A stretch of DNA of 64,000 nt from Escherichia sp. E4742 (GTDB lineage: Bacteria > Pseudomonadota > Gammaproteobacteria > Enterobacterales > Enterobacteriaceae), in the NCBI RefSeq assembly GCF_005843885.1, contig NZ_CP040443.1, positions 3,162,001 through 3,226,000 of the forward strand, given 5' to 3'. Position numbers and translations under genes: made by a program. A model generated the notes under the pieces. It was not told where the DNA came from and ran no database searches. It saw only the letters and a list, made by a program, of their open reading frames with translations. This document shows positions 50,207 through 58,729 of the stretch, one piece after another (position 1 is the first letter of the stretch; every line of letters starts with the position of its first letter).

Positions 50207-50950
50207 TTATTCTCCCGCCCAGTGGCAGGCATCGCGCAGGGGGGGGATCACCCTGGCCAGCCCGTCAATGTTAAAGGTCAACTTTCCGGTGGCGTTGTCT
50301 GCGCCGGTATCAACCGTCAGCGTTTTTGCGCCAAATAACTGTTTAATTTCATCAATGCCGGATAATCCCCGACTGGACTCCAGCAGAGTGCCGCTCTCAC
50401 GCACAAACCAGTGGCTGCGGAATGTCTTGCCATCGGCGCTCAGAGTGACGGCAATATCGTGCGTATCCAGCGGGTGCATCAGTGCCACCTGCATCCGGGT
50501 GATATTGTCCACGCAACTGAACATCAGCACCGGGCGTGGCGGAACATGACCGATAGCCGGGGTGGTTATCACCACCGTCGGGCGTTCCCCCTGCACCTGC
50601 GTCACCAGCGGTTCCGTGGTGTTGCCCTGGCGGTTTTTTTCCTGCTCTGTGGCGCGCGTCCAGGCTTCGCCCTGGTAACGAGCTTTCACCAGTGCGGCAC
50701 CTCCAAAGCCAGCCTGTTCCGGCGCAAGAATGCGGTCATAACAGTCAAGCCGCTCCAGCGCCGCTGACTCGCGGCGACAGGACTGCATGGCCTGTAATGT
50801 GGCCGCTGTATCCGATGGCGTCGCAGTGGCGACGGCGACCGCCACATCGGCTACTGACGATGACTCTGCGGGCGCGGCACTGGCGGGTAAGCCCGCCATC
50901 AGGCCCGCGATAAACAATCCTGTCTGCCGGAAAACGAGCAACCTGCTCAT
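50207..50950 (-). CDS. tagO: T6SS-associated periplasmic protein TagO (VasI)
   Basis: A 247-residue protein of the VC_A0118/VasI family, with a signal peptide (about 25 residues, ending near PASAAPA) and a conserved CYDRILAPEQAG-type segment. Its role in secretion is not well defined. The start ATG overlaps the clpV stop (ATGA). In V. cholerae vasH separates clpV from this gene; here the two are fused end to end, so vasH is absent. Confidence 0.85.
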   Translation of the reverse strand: MSRLLVFRQTGLFIAGLMAGLPASAAPAESSSVADVAVAVATATPSDTAATLQAMQSCRRESAALERLDCYDRILAPEQAGFGGAALVKARYQGEAWTRATEQEKNRQGNTTEPLVTQVQGERPTVVITTPAIGHVPPRPVLMFSCVDNITRMQVALMHPLDTHDIAVTLSADGKTFRSHWFVRESGTLLESSRGLSGIDEIKQLFGAKTLTVDTGADNATGKLTFNIDGLARVIPPLRDACHWAGE

Positions 50951-53706
50951 AAAGCCATTTCATCCACTGTGACGGGCTCGTCGTCCAGAGCATCTTCCAC
51001 GTCTGCCGTGAACGCGCCTTCTGCCGCCGACAGGCGGATGCTGGCAATCTCCGTGTTGGCCGCCATTTTCTGCAACAGCAGCAGGGAGAGCGGCGGCAGC
51101 ATATCGCCATCGATGACCGATTCGAGCATCCTCGCGCCGTTTTCAGCTCGGGTGACGCGGCTCATGATTTCGTCCGTCACTTCCGGCTCAATAATCACGT
51201 CCGCGCCAAAGCGGCTGCGCAGCACGTTATCAAGGCGGGCCAGTTTCCCGGCGATAATGGTGGCGAGCGTCTCTTTCGACAGCGGTAGGTACGGCACCAC
51301 TTCCATACGCGCCAGCAGGGCAGGTTTAAAGAAGTCCGCCAGCACCGGATACAGGGCTTCCTGCATGGTCTCCGGGTCATCCGCGTGTTCAACAATCACC
51401 TGGTAGCCGAGGTTGGAGGTGAGGAAGAAGACGATATTTTTGCAGTCAATCAGGCGGCCTTCACCGTCTGCCATTTCGCCCTTGTCGAACGCCTGGTAGA
51501 ACAGGTTGAGCACATCCGGGTGCGCTTTTTCCACTTCATCGAGCAGTACTACCGAGTAGGGTTTCTGGCGAATCGCTTCGGTCAGCACGCCGCCTTCACC
51601 ATAGCCGACATAGCCCGGAGGGGAGCCAATCAGCCGCGAGACGGTGTGCTTCTCCTGGAACTCGGACATATTGATGGTGGTCAGATACTGGCGACCGCCG
51701 TAGAGCAGCTCCGCCAGTTGCAGGACGGTTTCGGTTTTACCCACGCCGCTGGGGCCAGCCAGCAGAAACGCGCCGAGCGGGCGTCCCGGACGGCGCAGGT
51801 CGGCGCGTGCGGTCAGCAGATGCTTATGCAGGCTGGCAATCGCCAGATCCTGGCCTTTGATGGTGTCGCCCAGCCATTTCGGCAGGTCGGTGATGACCGA
51901 CATTTCATTCTGCGACAGGCGGTTAAGCGGAACGCCAGTCCATTCGGCAATCACCGCCGCAATCTGTTTTTTATCGACGTGCGGGGAGACTAGCAACCGG
52001 TCGTTATGCAGGGCGTCCAGTTCGGCAGTGAGCTGTGTCAGCCGCTGCACCGGGGAAACTGTTTCAGCGGTTTCTTCCGGCTGGGTGCTACTGGCTTCAT
52101 CAGTTGGTGCGGTACCGGTATTACCCTGCTCTGACTCTGGCGGCGTACCCACTACGGCATCCACATCCGGCAAAGCTGCCGCATCGTTCTCTGCCGCGCC
52201 CAGCAACTGCTGGCGCAGCGCGATAATCTCTTGGACCAGCGCCTGCTGCTGATGCCAGGCGGCTTCCAGCTCGTCAAGCGCCGTCAGCGTTTCATCGTAC
52301 TGCACCAGTACCTCAGTCACCCGTGATGTGTCGGTACGCAGACCGATGCGAAGCTCGCGTTCAAGCTGGCGGATTTCCGCCTCCTGCTGGTGGCTCAGGG
52401 TAGTCAGCGCCGAGATTTGCTTCGGTGGTGATGAAAGGTTGATTGCCACACGGGCGCAGGCGGTATCCAGCACATCAATCGCTTTGTCCGGCAACTGACG
52501 CCCGGAGAGATAACGCTCGCTCAGCGTTGCTGCGGCCTGTAAGGCATCATCATCAATCAGGACGCCATGAGACTGCTCGTACACTGCCGACAGACCGCGC
52601 AGAATAATCGTCGCTTCGGCGGCGTTGGGTTCGTTGACCTTCACCAACTGGAAGCGGCGCGACAGGGCGGCATCTTTCTCGAAGTATTTTTTGTACTCGC
52701 TCCAGGTGGTGGCAGCGATGGTTTTCAGCTCGCCGCGTGCCAGCGCAGGTTTGAGCAGGTTGGAGATATCCAGCCCGCCCTGCTGGTTGCCCGCGCCAAT
52801 CAGGGTGTGCGCTTCGTCGATAAACAGAATGACCGGCACCGGAGAGGAAATGACCTCCGCCATCAGCCCCTTAAAGCGTTTTTCGAATTCGCCCTTCACC
52901 GACGCCCCGGCCTGCAATGCGCCCAAGTCAAGGGTCATGATATCGGTGTTTTTCAGCTTGTCAGGCACCAGGCCTGCCACGATGCGCAGCGCCAGCCCTT
53001 CAATCAGCGCGCTTTTACCCACGCCTGCTTCACCCACCACCACCGGGTTATTTTTACGACGGCGGCAGAGAATGTCGATCATCAGATCGATTTCGTTATC
53101 GCGGCACAGTACCGGGTCGAGCCTGCCGTTACGGGCGTCTGCGGTCATGTTTTTGGCGTAACGGGCAAGCCGACTGTCAGCGGTGTCTGGCAGCATACTT
53201 GTGCCTTTACCGTCTGCATCCGGTACGACTGATTCCGCTGATTCCCGTGTCCACTGCACAAAGTCCTGTTGCAGACGGTCACGGTTAATGCCGGTCAGCA
53301 GCCGGGCGGCGGCAGGTGGTATGTAGCGCAGCGGTGAATGCAACAGAGTCAGCAACAGCACTCCGCCGCGCAGTTCGCTGTGCTGCATCTCTGCGGAGGC
53401 CAGCAGCCAGCCTTCTTTAAGCCACTCGACCAGCATTGGGGAAAATGCCGGGTAACTGTCCGTAGAACGAGCGGTTGTGTAGTTCTCCACCGTCAACGCC
53501 TGGCGCAGTTCTTCCATGCCAATATCGCCCTGTTGGGTGATAACCCGCAGGTCACTGCGTGGCATGGCGAGCATCTGAATAAGTACATGACTGACAGTAA
53601 TTTCCGCTGCCTGCTGGCTCATACATTCAGAGGCGGCCATCTCCAGCGCCTGGCGGGAGAACAGGTTAAGCCGTTTTACCAGCGTAGGAAGATCAATCTG
53701 GATCAT
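50947..53706 (-). CDS. clpV: T6SS sheath disassembly ATPase ClpV (TssH)
   Basis: AAA+ unfoldase that recycles contracted TssB/TssC sheath. The 919 residues show an N-terminal Clp_N domain (1-150), AAA-1 with Walker A GEAGVGKS (225-232) and Walker B VILFIDEAH (292-300), a coiled middle domain, AAA-2 with Walker A GPSGVGKT (651-658) and Walker B VVLLDEVEKAH, and an acidic C terminus. An unusual 50-residue Ala/Thr/Glu/Pro-rich linker (about 503-551) interrupts the middle region. ATG at 53,706 follows AAGGACG; the longer open frame upstream would enter tssL. Confidence 0.96.
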   Translation of the reverse strand: MIQIDLPTLVKRLNLFSRQALEMAASECMSQQAAEITVSHVLIQMLAMPRSDLRVITQQGDIGMEELRQALTVENYTTARSTDSYPAFSPMLVEWLKEGWLLASAEMQHSELRGGVLLLTLLHSPLRYIPPAAARLLTGINRDRLQQDFVQWTRESAESVVPDADGKGTSMLPDTADSRLARYAKNMTADARNGRLDPVLCRDNEIDLMIDILCRRRKNNPVVVGEAGVGKSALIEGLALRIVAGLVPDKLKNTDIMTLDLGALQAGASVKGEFEKRFKGLMAEVISSPVPVILFIDEAHTLIGAGNQQGGLDISNLLKPALARGELKTIAATTWSEYKKYFEKDAALSRRFQLVKVNEPNAAEATIILRGLSAVYEQSHGVLIDDDALQAAATLSERYLSGRQLPDKAIDVLDTACARVAINLSSPPKQISALTTLSHQQEAEIRQLERELRIGLRTDTSRVTEVLVQYDETLTALDELEAAWHQQQALVQEIIALRQQLLGAAENDAAALPDVDAVVGTPPESEQGNTGTAPTDEASSTQPEETAETVSPVQRLTQLTAELDALHNDRLLVSPHVDKKQIAAVIAEWTGVPLNRLSQNEMSVITDLPKWLGDTIKGQDLAIASLHKHLLTARADLRRPGRPLGAFLLAGPSGVGKTETVLQLAELLYGGRQYLTTINMSEFQEKHTVSRLIGSPPGYVGYGEGGVLTEAIRQKPYSVVLLDEVEKAHPDVLNLFYQAFDKGEMADGEGRLIDCKNIVFFLTSNLGYQVIVEHADDPETMQEALYPVLADFFKPALLARMEVVPYLPLSKETLATIIAGKLARLDNVLRSRFGADVIIEPEVTDEIMSRVTRAENGARMLESVIDGDMLPPLSLLLLQKMAANTEIASIRLSAAEGAFTADVEDALDDEPVTVDEMAL

Positions 53707-53714
53707 AAACGTCC

Positions 53715-54476
53715 TTATCGAAGTAATTTGTTTAGCTGGTGCAGAATGTCCTGCGTCTGGCTGTCCAGCCGCAGCAGATAGAACAGGTAAAACAACGCCA
53801 GCACGACAACGCCACCACAAAAAATATGTTTAATGGTCAGGCGACTGATTAACTGATAACGCCCGCCCTGGGTTTTTTTGTCCTGGTGTAACAGCGGGAA
53901 AGGGGCATCGCCGCGCAGTTTATGCAGGACGTGGTACAGGCGGCGGTAGATCTGCTCAAATTCCCCCTGATCTTGTGCTGCCACTTTGTAACGCCCGCGA
54001 AAACCCAGAGAAAAACAGAGCCAGAGAAATTCAAGCAGATCCTGGTAACGTTTGGGTTCACGGATCAGGCGCTCCAGCAGGATGAAAACCTTCTCACCAC
54101 CCCAGGCTTCATTATGGAAATGGACCAGCAATGACTGTTTGATCCACTCGTTCTTGTTCGACCAGCCGTTACCGAGCGCCGCTTCATCAATAAAAGTGCA
54201 GAGGATGTAGCGAAACGAAATAATCACGCCCGGTTCGTAGCCCTGCTCCTGAAGTAGTTGCTCCACCGCCTGAACATCCGTCACCACCTGAGCAAACAGA
54301 TGCTCCGGCATCGTCTGGCTGTTCATGGTTGAAAGACGCATCACCATACCGAGGAGGGGCGTGGCCGCGTCGATCATCGGATTCAGGCTATTGCCACGAA
54401 GTGCAAGATGATAGTCGCGCAGGCCTTTTTCGACGTGTCCGGTAAATGGTGGCAGAGACAGTGACCCTTCATCCAT
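53715..54476 (-). CDS. tssL: T6SS membrane-complex protein TssL (DotU/VasF)
   Basis: Inner-membrane subunit linking TssM to the baseplate through TssK. The 253 residues have a large N-terminal cytoplasmic DotU domain with the conserved CTFIDEAALGNGW segment and one membrane helix near the C terminus (about 219-241). There is no C-terminal OmpA/peptidoglycan-binding domain, so anchoring to the cell wall must come from another protein. It starts four bases after tssK ends. Confidence 0.95.
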   Translation of the reverse strand: MDEGSLSLPPFTGHVEKGLRDYHLALRGNSLNPMIDAATPLLGMVMRLSTMNSQTMPEHLFAQVVTDVQAVEQLLQEQGYEPGVIISFRYILCTFIDEAALGNGWSNKNEWIKQSLLVHFHNEAWGGEKVFILLERLIREPKRYQDLLEFLWLCFSLGFRGRYKVAAQDQGEFEQIYRRLYHVLHKLRGDAPFPLLHQDKKTQGGRYQLISRLTIKHIFCGGVVVLALFYLFYLLRLDSQTQDILHQLNKLLR

Positions 54477-54480
54477 CGTC

Positions 54481-55812
54481 TTACCCTCTGATCGCCCACA
54501 GTTGCATATTCAGGTCTGGGAAACTGCCGGACACATGCAGTGCAACAGCACCTGCGGCAGCCATTTCTGCCCAGGCCTGGCCATTCTTGTCGAGTTCGAA
54601 ATAGCTGAACCCAGAATGGTAAGGAAGCTGGCGGGGAGCCACCATCAAGGCACGCAATGGAATTCCGGGTATCTGCACACTGACCATATTGCGGATTTTT
54701 TCCGGCGAGGAAATTTTCGACTGCTGGATAAACTGGCGCTGGATCTGATCGACGGGCATATTTGCCGCCACGGCCAGCACAAAGGTGGCAGACTGTAGCA
54801 GTTCTGTGTCATGAACATCGGCCTGCCAGATGCCGTCACGCAGATGCAGCGGCAGATTGACCGCTCTTGGCGACAGTACTGTATGCAGAGCCCGCTTGAC
54901 TTCCGGTAACAGTGTTTTAAATGTTTTGGTCAGGTCATGATGATCATACACATCAAGCGGGCAGGGCAGGCGTGACGGCTCGGTAAACGTCATCAGTTCT
55001 CCCAGTAACCCGGCAAGATCAAGGTAGAAATCTTCCGGATGGAGCTGGGATCGGCGGGCGCGATGGGTAAACCGGGTCTGGTTACGGTTAAGCAACTGCA
55101 ACATCATAAATTCCGCCACATCTGCAATGCCGCTCTGCGCCGGAGAGCCAATGCGGTTTGCCAGATCGCTTGCCCGTCCGCCAATGGCCCCCTGTACTTC
55201 TTTCAGATAAACACGCAGCCTCTTACTGACCTGAATATTCTGGCAGGAGGGTATAAAATCGTCATCCAGCGTCAGGGAACCGTCGGCATGGCGATCGCTG
55301 ATACGGCAAAGCGGGAGCGTAATATAGGCGCTCATATCTTCCGCACCGCTCATAATGCGCGGCGTCAGTTGTCCCAGCGTTAGTGTTCGCGCGTCACCTT
55401 CTTCTGAATGCAGATCCCGGACATCGGCATAATTCAGCCGGTAACGCCCGATTCGTCGCCCGTCGCTGATTTCATTTCTCACATCACTGGCGACCGGCAG
55501 AGCGAGGTAAATATTGCGGCTTTTTTCGTCCGGAAAATTTTGCGGGTGTAGTGGATCGGGTAGGGCGTCCTGGTCAGGGATGGAGAAGACGGTGCCGTCA
55601 GGCAACATGCCTGACGCACTGTCAATCATGACCTTACCCTGCGATAGCAGTTCATTGTTGAGGGAGAGTTCAGTAAATCCCCAGGATAAATCATTAATGG
55701 CCCGGAAACGCTGGTTATCCAGGTAGTCGTTGTAACGCTGCTGTTGCTGGAAATGGTGTGGGCGCATCAGCATCCCTTCCTGCCACATCACCTTGTTGCG
55801 GGTGGTTGCCAT
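54481..55812 (-). CDS. tssK: T6SS baseplate protein TssK (VasE)
   Basis: A 443-residue TssK, the trimeric baseplate subunit that binds TssFG wedges and docks on TssL/TssM; related to phage receptor-binding proteins. The N-terminal VMWQEGMLMRPHHFQQQQRY is the family's most conserved signature. Full length. It starts two bases after the tssJ stop, so translation is coupled. Confidence 0.96.
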   Translation of the reverse strand: MATTRNKVMWQEGMLMRPHHFQQQQRYNDYLDNQRFRAINDLSWGFTELSLNNELLSQGKVMIDSASGMLPDGTVFSIPDQDALPDPLHPQNFPDEKSRNIYLALPVASDVRNEISDGRRIGRYRLNYADVRDLHSEEGDARTLTLGQLTPRIMSGAEDMSAYITLPLCRISDRHADGSLTLDDDFIPSCQNIQVSKRLRVYLKEVQGAIGGRASDLANRIGSPAQSGIADVAEFMMLQLLNRNQTRFTHRARRSQLHPEDFYLDLAGLLGELMTFTEPSRLPCPLDVYDHHDLTKTFKTLLPEVKRALHTVLSPRAVNLPLHLRDGIWQADVHDTELLQSATFVLAVAANMPVDQIQRQFIQQSKISSPEKIRNMVSVQIPGIPLRALMVAPRQLPYHSGFSYFELDKNGQAWAEMAAAGAVALHVSGSFPDLNMQLWAIRG

Positions 55813-55814
55813 AA

Positions 55815-56339
55815 TTATTCATCCTCTTTTTTCATTTCGATGCTGCTTTGACGTACATGCACCAGCAGGCGGTAATGGTGGCCGGTTCCTTCCACCGTCT
55901 CAATTTGTTTCCATTCCGTGGTCTGGTCGTCGGAAAAGTACGCCACAACGCCGATAAACTGCGTTTTCTCATCCAGCTTTACCGGCGGCAGGGTTTTGAT
56001 GGTGTCCGGCAACAGGTTAAAATCCTGGTGGTCGATATAGTTTTTACCCAGCACATCCGGTAGCGGCGTACTGGCTATCTGGTCATAGTCGGCTGCCTGC
56101 AATTTTGAGTCGTCAGTCAGGTACACCAGTTGTACATCCACGGCGGCTGATTCACCCTCCGCATTGGTATTGGTGTCCGGTTCGGTCAGCAGGGTGACGG
56201 TTATTTCCGACGGTTGTTCCTTCAGGCTCCCGACCTGGATATCCGGGTTTTTGATCACCTCACTGATTTTTTTCGCCGTTTCGCAGCCGGTTAATATGAC
56301 GCACATCAGCACGCAGGCCAGAAACGCCTTCCTGTTCAT
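55815..56339 (-). CDS. tssJ: T6SS outer-membrane lipoprotein TssJ (VasD)
   Basis: A 174-residue lipoprotein with lipobox LTGC (Cys19) and a transthyretin-like beta-sandwich; it anchors the TssM periplasmic domain to the outer membrane. Glu follows the lipidated Cys, so Lol-dependent sorting to the outer membrane is expected. The start overlaps the stop of the FHA gene by four bases (ATGA). Confidence 0.95.
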   Translation of the reverse strand: MNRKAFLACVLMCVILTGCETAKKISEVIKNPDIQVGSLKEQPSEITVTLLTEPDTNTNAEGESAAVDVQLVYLTDDSKLQAADYDQIASTPLPDVLGKNYIDHQDFNLLPDTIKTLPPVKLDEKTQFIGVVAYFSDDQTTEWKQIETVEGTGHHYRLLVHVRQSSIEMKKEDE

Positions 56340-57637
56340 GCTTCCGGCTCCCGCTGTTTTTCACGAAGTACCCGGTCATAGACCTGGGCGTAGACTTCGT
56401 TAAACAGCATCTCAAACCCCTGCTGGCGATCAGAGGCCAGTTCCTCGTAGTAATGGCTGTACATCTGCCACGCTCCGGCATCATCCAGCGGCTGGCGCAG
56501 TTCATGGCTGCGGCGGTACTGCACAAAGCGTCGCATCAGATTTTGTGGTGAGAAAGCGTCCAGCAGGACACGAAGCGACTCCACAATCGCCGCCCGGTTT
56601 GCCTCTTCGTGGTGGCGAACATTGCGCAGGCTTTCACTGACGGCGGCGGGGGCCGCCAGATGTACCGGACTTTTGCCTTCGGCAAACATCACGTCGAGCG
56701 CGGTGTCGTAATCCATGTTCAGGCGCAGCGGGTTATCTTCCAGCGGGCGTAAATGTTTGTCTGACAGGCTGTTGCGCTGTTGCTGTAAATCGAGCAGGCC
56801 TTTAATGGCCGCTTGTAACGTTCGTCCGGCCTCCTCCAGAAAATCATCCGCATCGTCGGAATTACTCACGGTAAGCGAGCCGCCAAGACCGCGCAGTAAG
56901 GGGGTGACTGCAAGGTGGCGTTGCGCCATTTCAGCCGGAGAGATGTCATCATTACGATCACCGGGACTGGCATAAATGGGCGGCAGATCCATAAACGGAG
57001 TATTGATCCCGCCATTACCTGCCGGATCGGACAACGGTGCCGAGGGCCGGACAGCCGTAATGCCTGAAAGCGGATCGCCTGTGGTAATCAGGCTTTCGGA
57101 CTGGAGTGCCTGGAGTGGATCGGCAGAAAAACCGTTTACCACGGTGTCTGCAAGCTGGTGCCGGTGAGTCATTCCCGGATAGTGTGGCGCGCCTTCCGTT
57201 GACAGCAGGGTATCCGTGAGCATATCGCGATTGGTGACAATGGTTTCGGGAGTGGCCATTTCCTCATCGTAGTGGGGGATATCTCCCCGGTTCAGATGAA
57301 CCCTCACCATCAGCCGTCCTACCTGGATCTCATCGCCCTGGCGTAGCTGTACCAGGTCTGATGTTGCTGTGACTTTTGCCTGGTTCAGCCACAGTTGTGC
57401 CGTCAGCGGGCGCAGGCAAAATGTACCATCGTGCAGGATAACGGTAAAAGCCTGAGCCGGAATGCTCTGCTGACGATCCTGTACCGACCAGTGGCATTCG
57501 CTGCCATGGCCGACATTTCCCTGCTGCGTGAACAGACAGCGCGCCGCCCGCCCGCTTTCCAGCTCACTGCCGTTAATAACCTGCAATGAAAGCGTCTGTT
57601 GTTTCTCTTCCGGCATATTCTGCTCCGTGATTATCAT
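56336..57637 (-). CDS. tagH: T6SS FHA-domain protein (TagH/VasC type)
   Basis: A 433-residue protein with an N-terminal FHA-like domain (about 10-110), a Pro/Asn-rich middle and a C-terminal type VI FHA-associated domain (about 240-430). In other systems Fha links the PpkA/PppA phosphorylation switch to assembly. Here the usual GR motif reads GHGSEC and no Ser-Arg-x-His follows, so phosphothreonine binding may be lost. Two starts are possible: ATG at 57,637 and ATG at 57,616, the latter with the better ribosome site CGGAG. No kinase or phosphatase gene is seen nearby. Confidence 0.88.
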   Translation of the reverse strand: MIITEQNMPEEKQQTLSLQVINGSELESGRAARCLFTQQGNVGHGSECHWSVQDRQQSIPAQAFTVILHDGTFCLRPLTAQLWLNQAKVTATSDLVQLRQGDEIQVGRLMVRVHLNRGDIPHYDEEMATPETIVTNRDMLTDTLLSTEGAPHYPGMTHRHQLADTVVNGFSADPLQALQSESLITTGDPLSGITAVRPSAPLSDPAGNGGINTPFMDLPPIYASPGDRNDDISPAEMAQRHLAVTPLLRGLGGSLTVSNSDDADDFLEEAGRTLQAAIKGLLDLQQQRNSLSDKHLRPLEDNPLRLNMDYDTALDVMFAEGKSPVHLAAPAAVSESLRNVRHHEEANRAAIVESLRVLLDAFSPQNLMRRFVQYRRSHELRQPLDDAGAWQMYSHYYEELASDRQQGFEMLFNEVYAQVYDRVLREKQREPEA

Positions 57638-57640
57638 AAT

Positions 57641-58729
57641 TTACGACCTTACCCTGATGGTGACAGAGGGTCGTTCTTCCGGTGTGCCGAGGAAGCTGGT
57701 CCAGCCCAGCAATGCACTTTTGTTATCACCCAGGCGCATTGCGCCTACCTGCTCCGGCGCCAGCCCCAGATGTAAATCCCAGGCAAGCTGATCGCGCAGG
57801 ATGAAGGATACGAACATCGTCAGTGGCAGGAAGTTTTCGCCGGACGGCAGAAAAGAGAGGAACTGTTTGCGGGTAAGACGGGTAATACTGAGCTGGAATT
57901 TCCCGCTGAGATCGGGCACCCGTGTACCCAGAACAAAGTTGCCCAGCACCGATCTTCCGGCCAGTTTTTCGCCATTTTTAAGCGAATAGCTCCCCAGGCT
58001 GTTTTGCTGATCCGGTTCAATATCTACCTTGCGACGTTGCCAGTTTTGCAGCGTCACTTCTGACAAATCAAAGCAGTGGGACACCAGGCCGCAGATAATT
58101 TCCGGGGAGCGTCCCGGATTAGCCAGGATCCCGGAATACGCCAGCATTTTGCTGTGATTAATCGCCAGCTTATCGCGAAGCTGCCGATGGCCCAGCCCGA
58201 CAAGGGAGTACATGCGCTGCGAGAACGCATCCACACCGCCGTTACGAAAACTGACGTGATAGCGGTACTTGCGCCAGATATGCCAGACAAACTGAGTCAG
58301 GCGGTGGCTGAACATATCCAGAAAATCGCCCACCGGGCTTTGTTCATGTACCGCTTTCCAGGCCAGGTGATCAAGGTAATAACCGGGGAGAGGCGACTGG
58401 CTCCCCTGTAATCCCATAAAGGTGGTGGTCATCCTGAATGCACCTGACGTATCCCGTTTCAGCGAACTGATATCACTCAGGGGAAACGCAAGGCTGGCGT
58501 CGGCACTGAAACGCAGGATTTCCTGTGTCGGATCATCGCGCAGGGATAATTCCGGTGTCCCCTTTTCACCCTGTGCCAGGCGGTGCAACAACTCCGCCAT
58601 CGCAAAAAAATTGTAAGAGCAGGCGTTATGGAAAACCTGCGCCAGCGAATCATTCTGCTCTTTATCTGCCGGGGGATTTCCCGGACTCAGATAAGAGGAT
58701 GCTGCCCGGTTCTTTCCGTCCATTTCCAT
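57641..58729 (-). CDS. tssG: T6SS baseplate wedge protein TssG (VasB)
   Basis: A 362-residue TssG, which pairs with two TssF to form the baseplate wedge, like phage gp7/gp6. It contains conserved segments such as YYLDHLAWKAVHEQSPVGDF and GLGHRQLRDKLAI. The start ATG at 58,729 lies 43 bases inside the end of tssF; a second ATG at 58,723 is equally possible given the ribosome site CAGGAGA. Confidence 0.94.
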   Translation of the reverse strand: MEMDGKNRAASSYLSPGNPPADKEQNDSLAQVFHNACSYNFFAMAELLHRLAQGEKGTPELSLRDDPTQEILRFSADASLAFPLSDISSLKRDTSGAFRMTTTFMGLQGSQSPLPGYYLDHLAWKAVHEQSPVGDFLDMFSHRLTQFVWHIWRKYRYHVSFRNGGVDAFSQRMYSLVGLGHRQLRDKLAINHSKMLAYSGILANPGRSPEIICGLVSHCFDLSEVTLQNWQRRKVDIEPDQQNSLGSYSLKNGEKLAGRSVLGNFVLGTRVPDLSGKFQLSITRLTRKQFLSFLPSGENFLPLTMFVSFILRDQLAWDLHLGLAPEQVGAMRLGDNKSALLGWTSFLGTPEERPSVTIRVRS

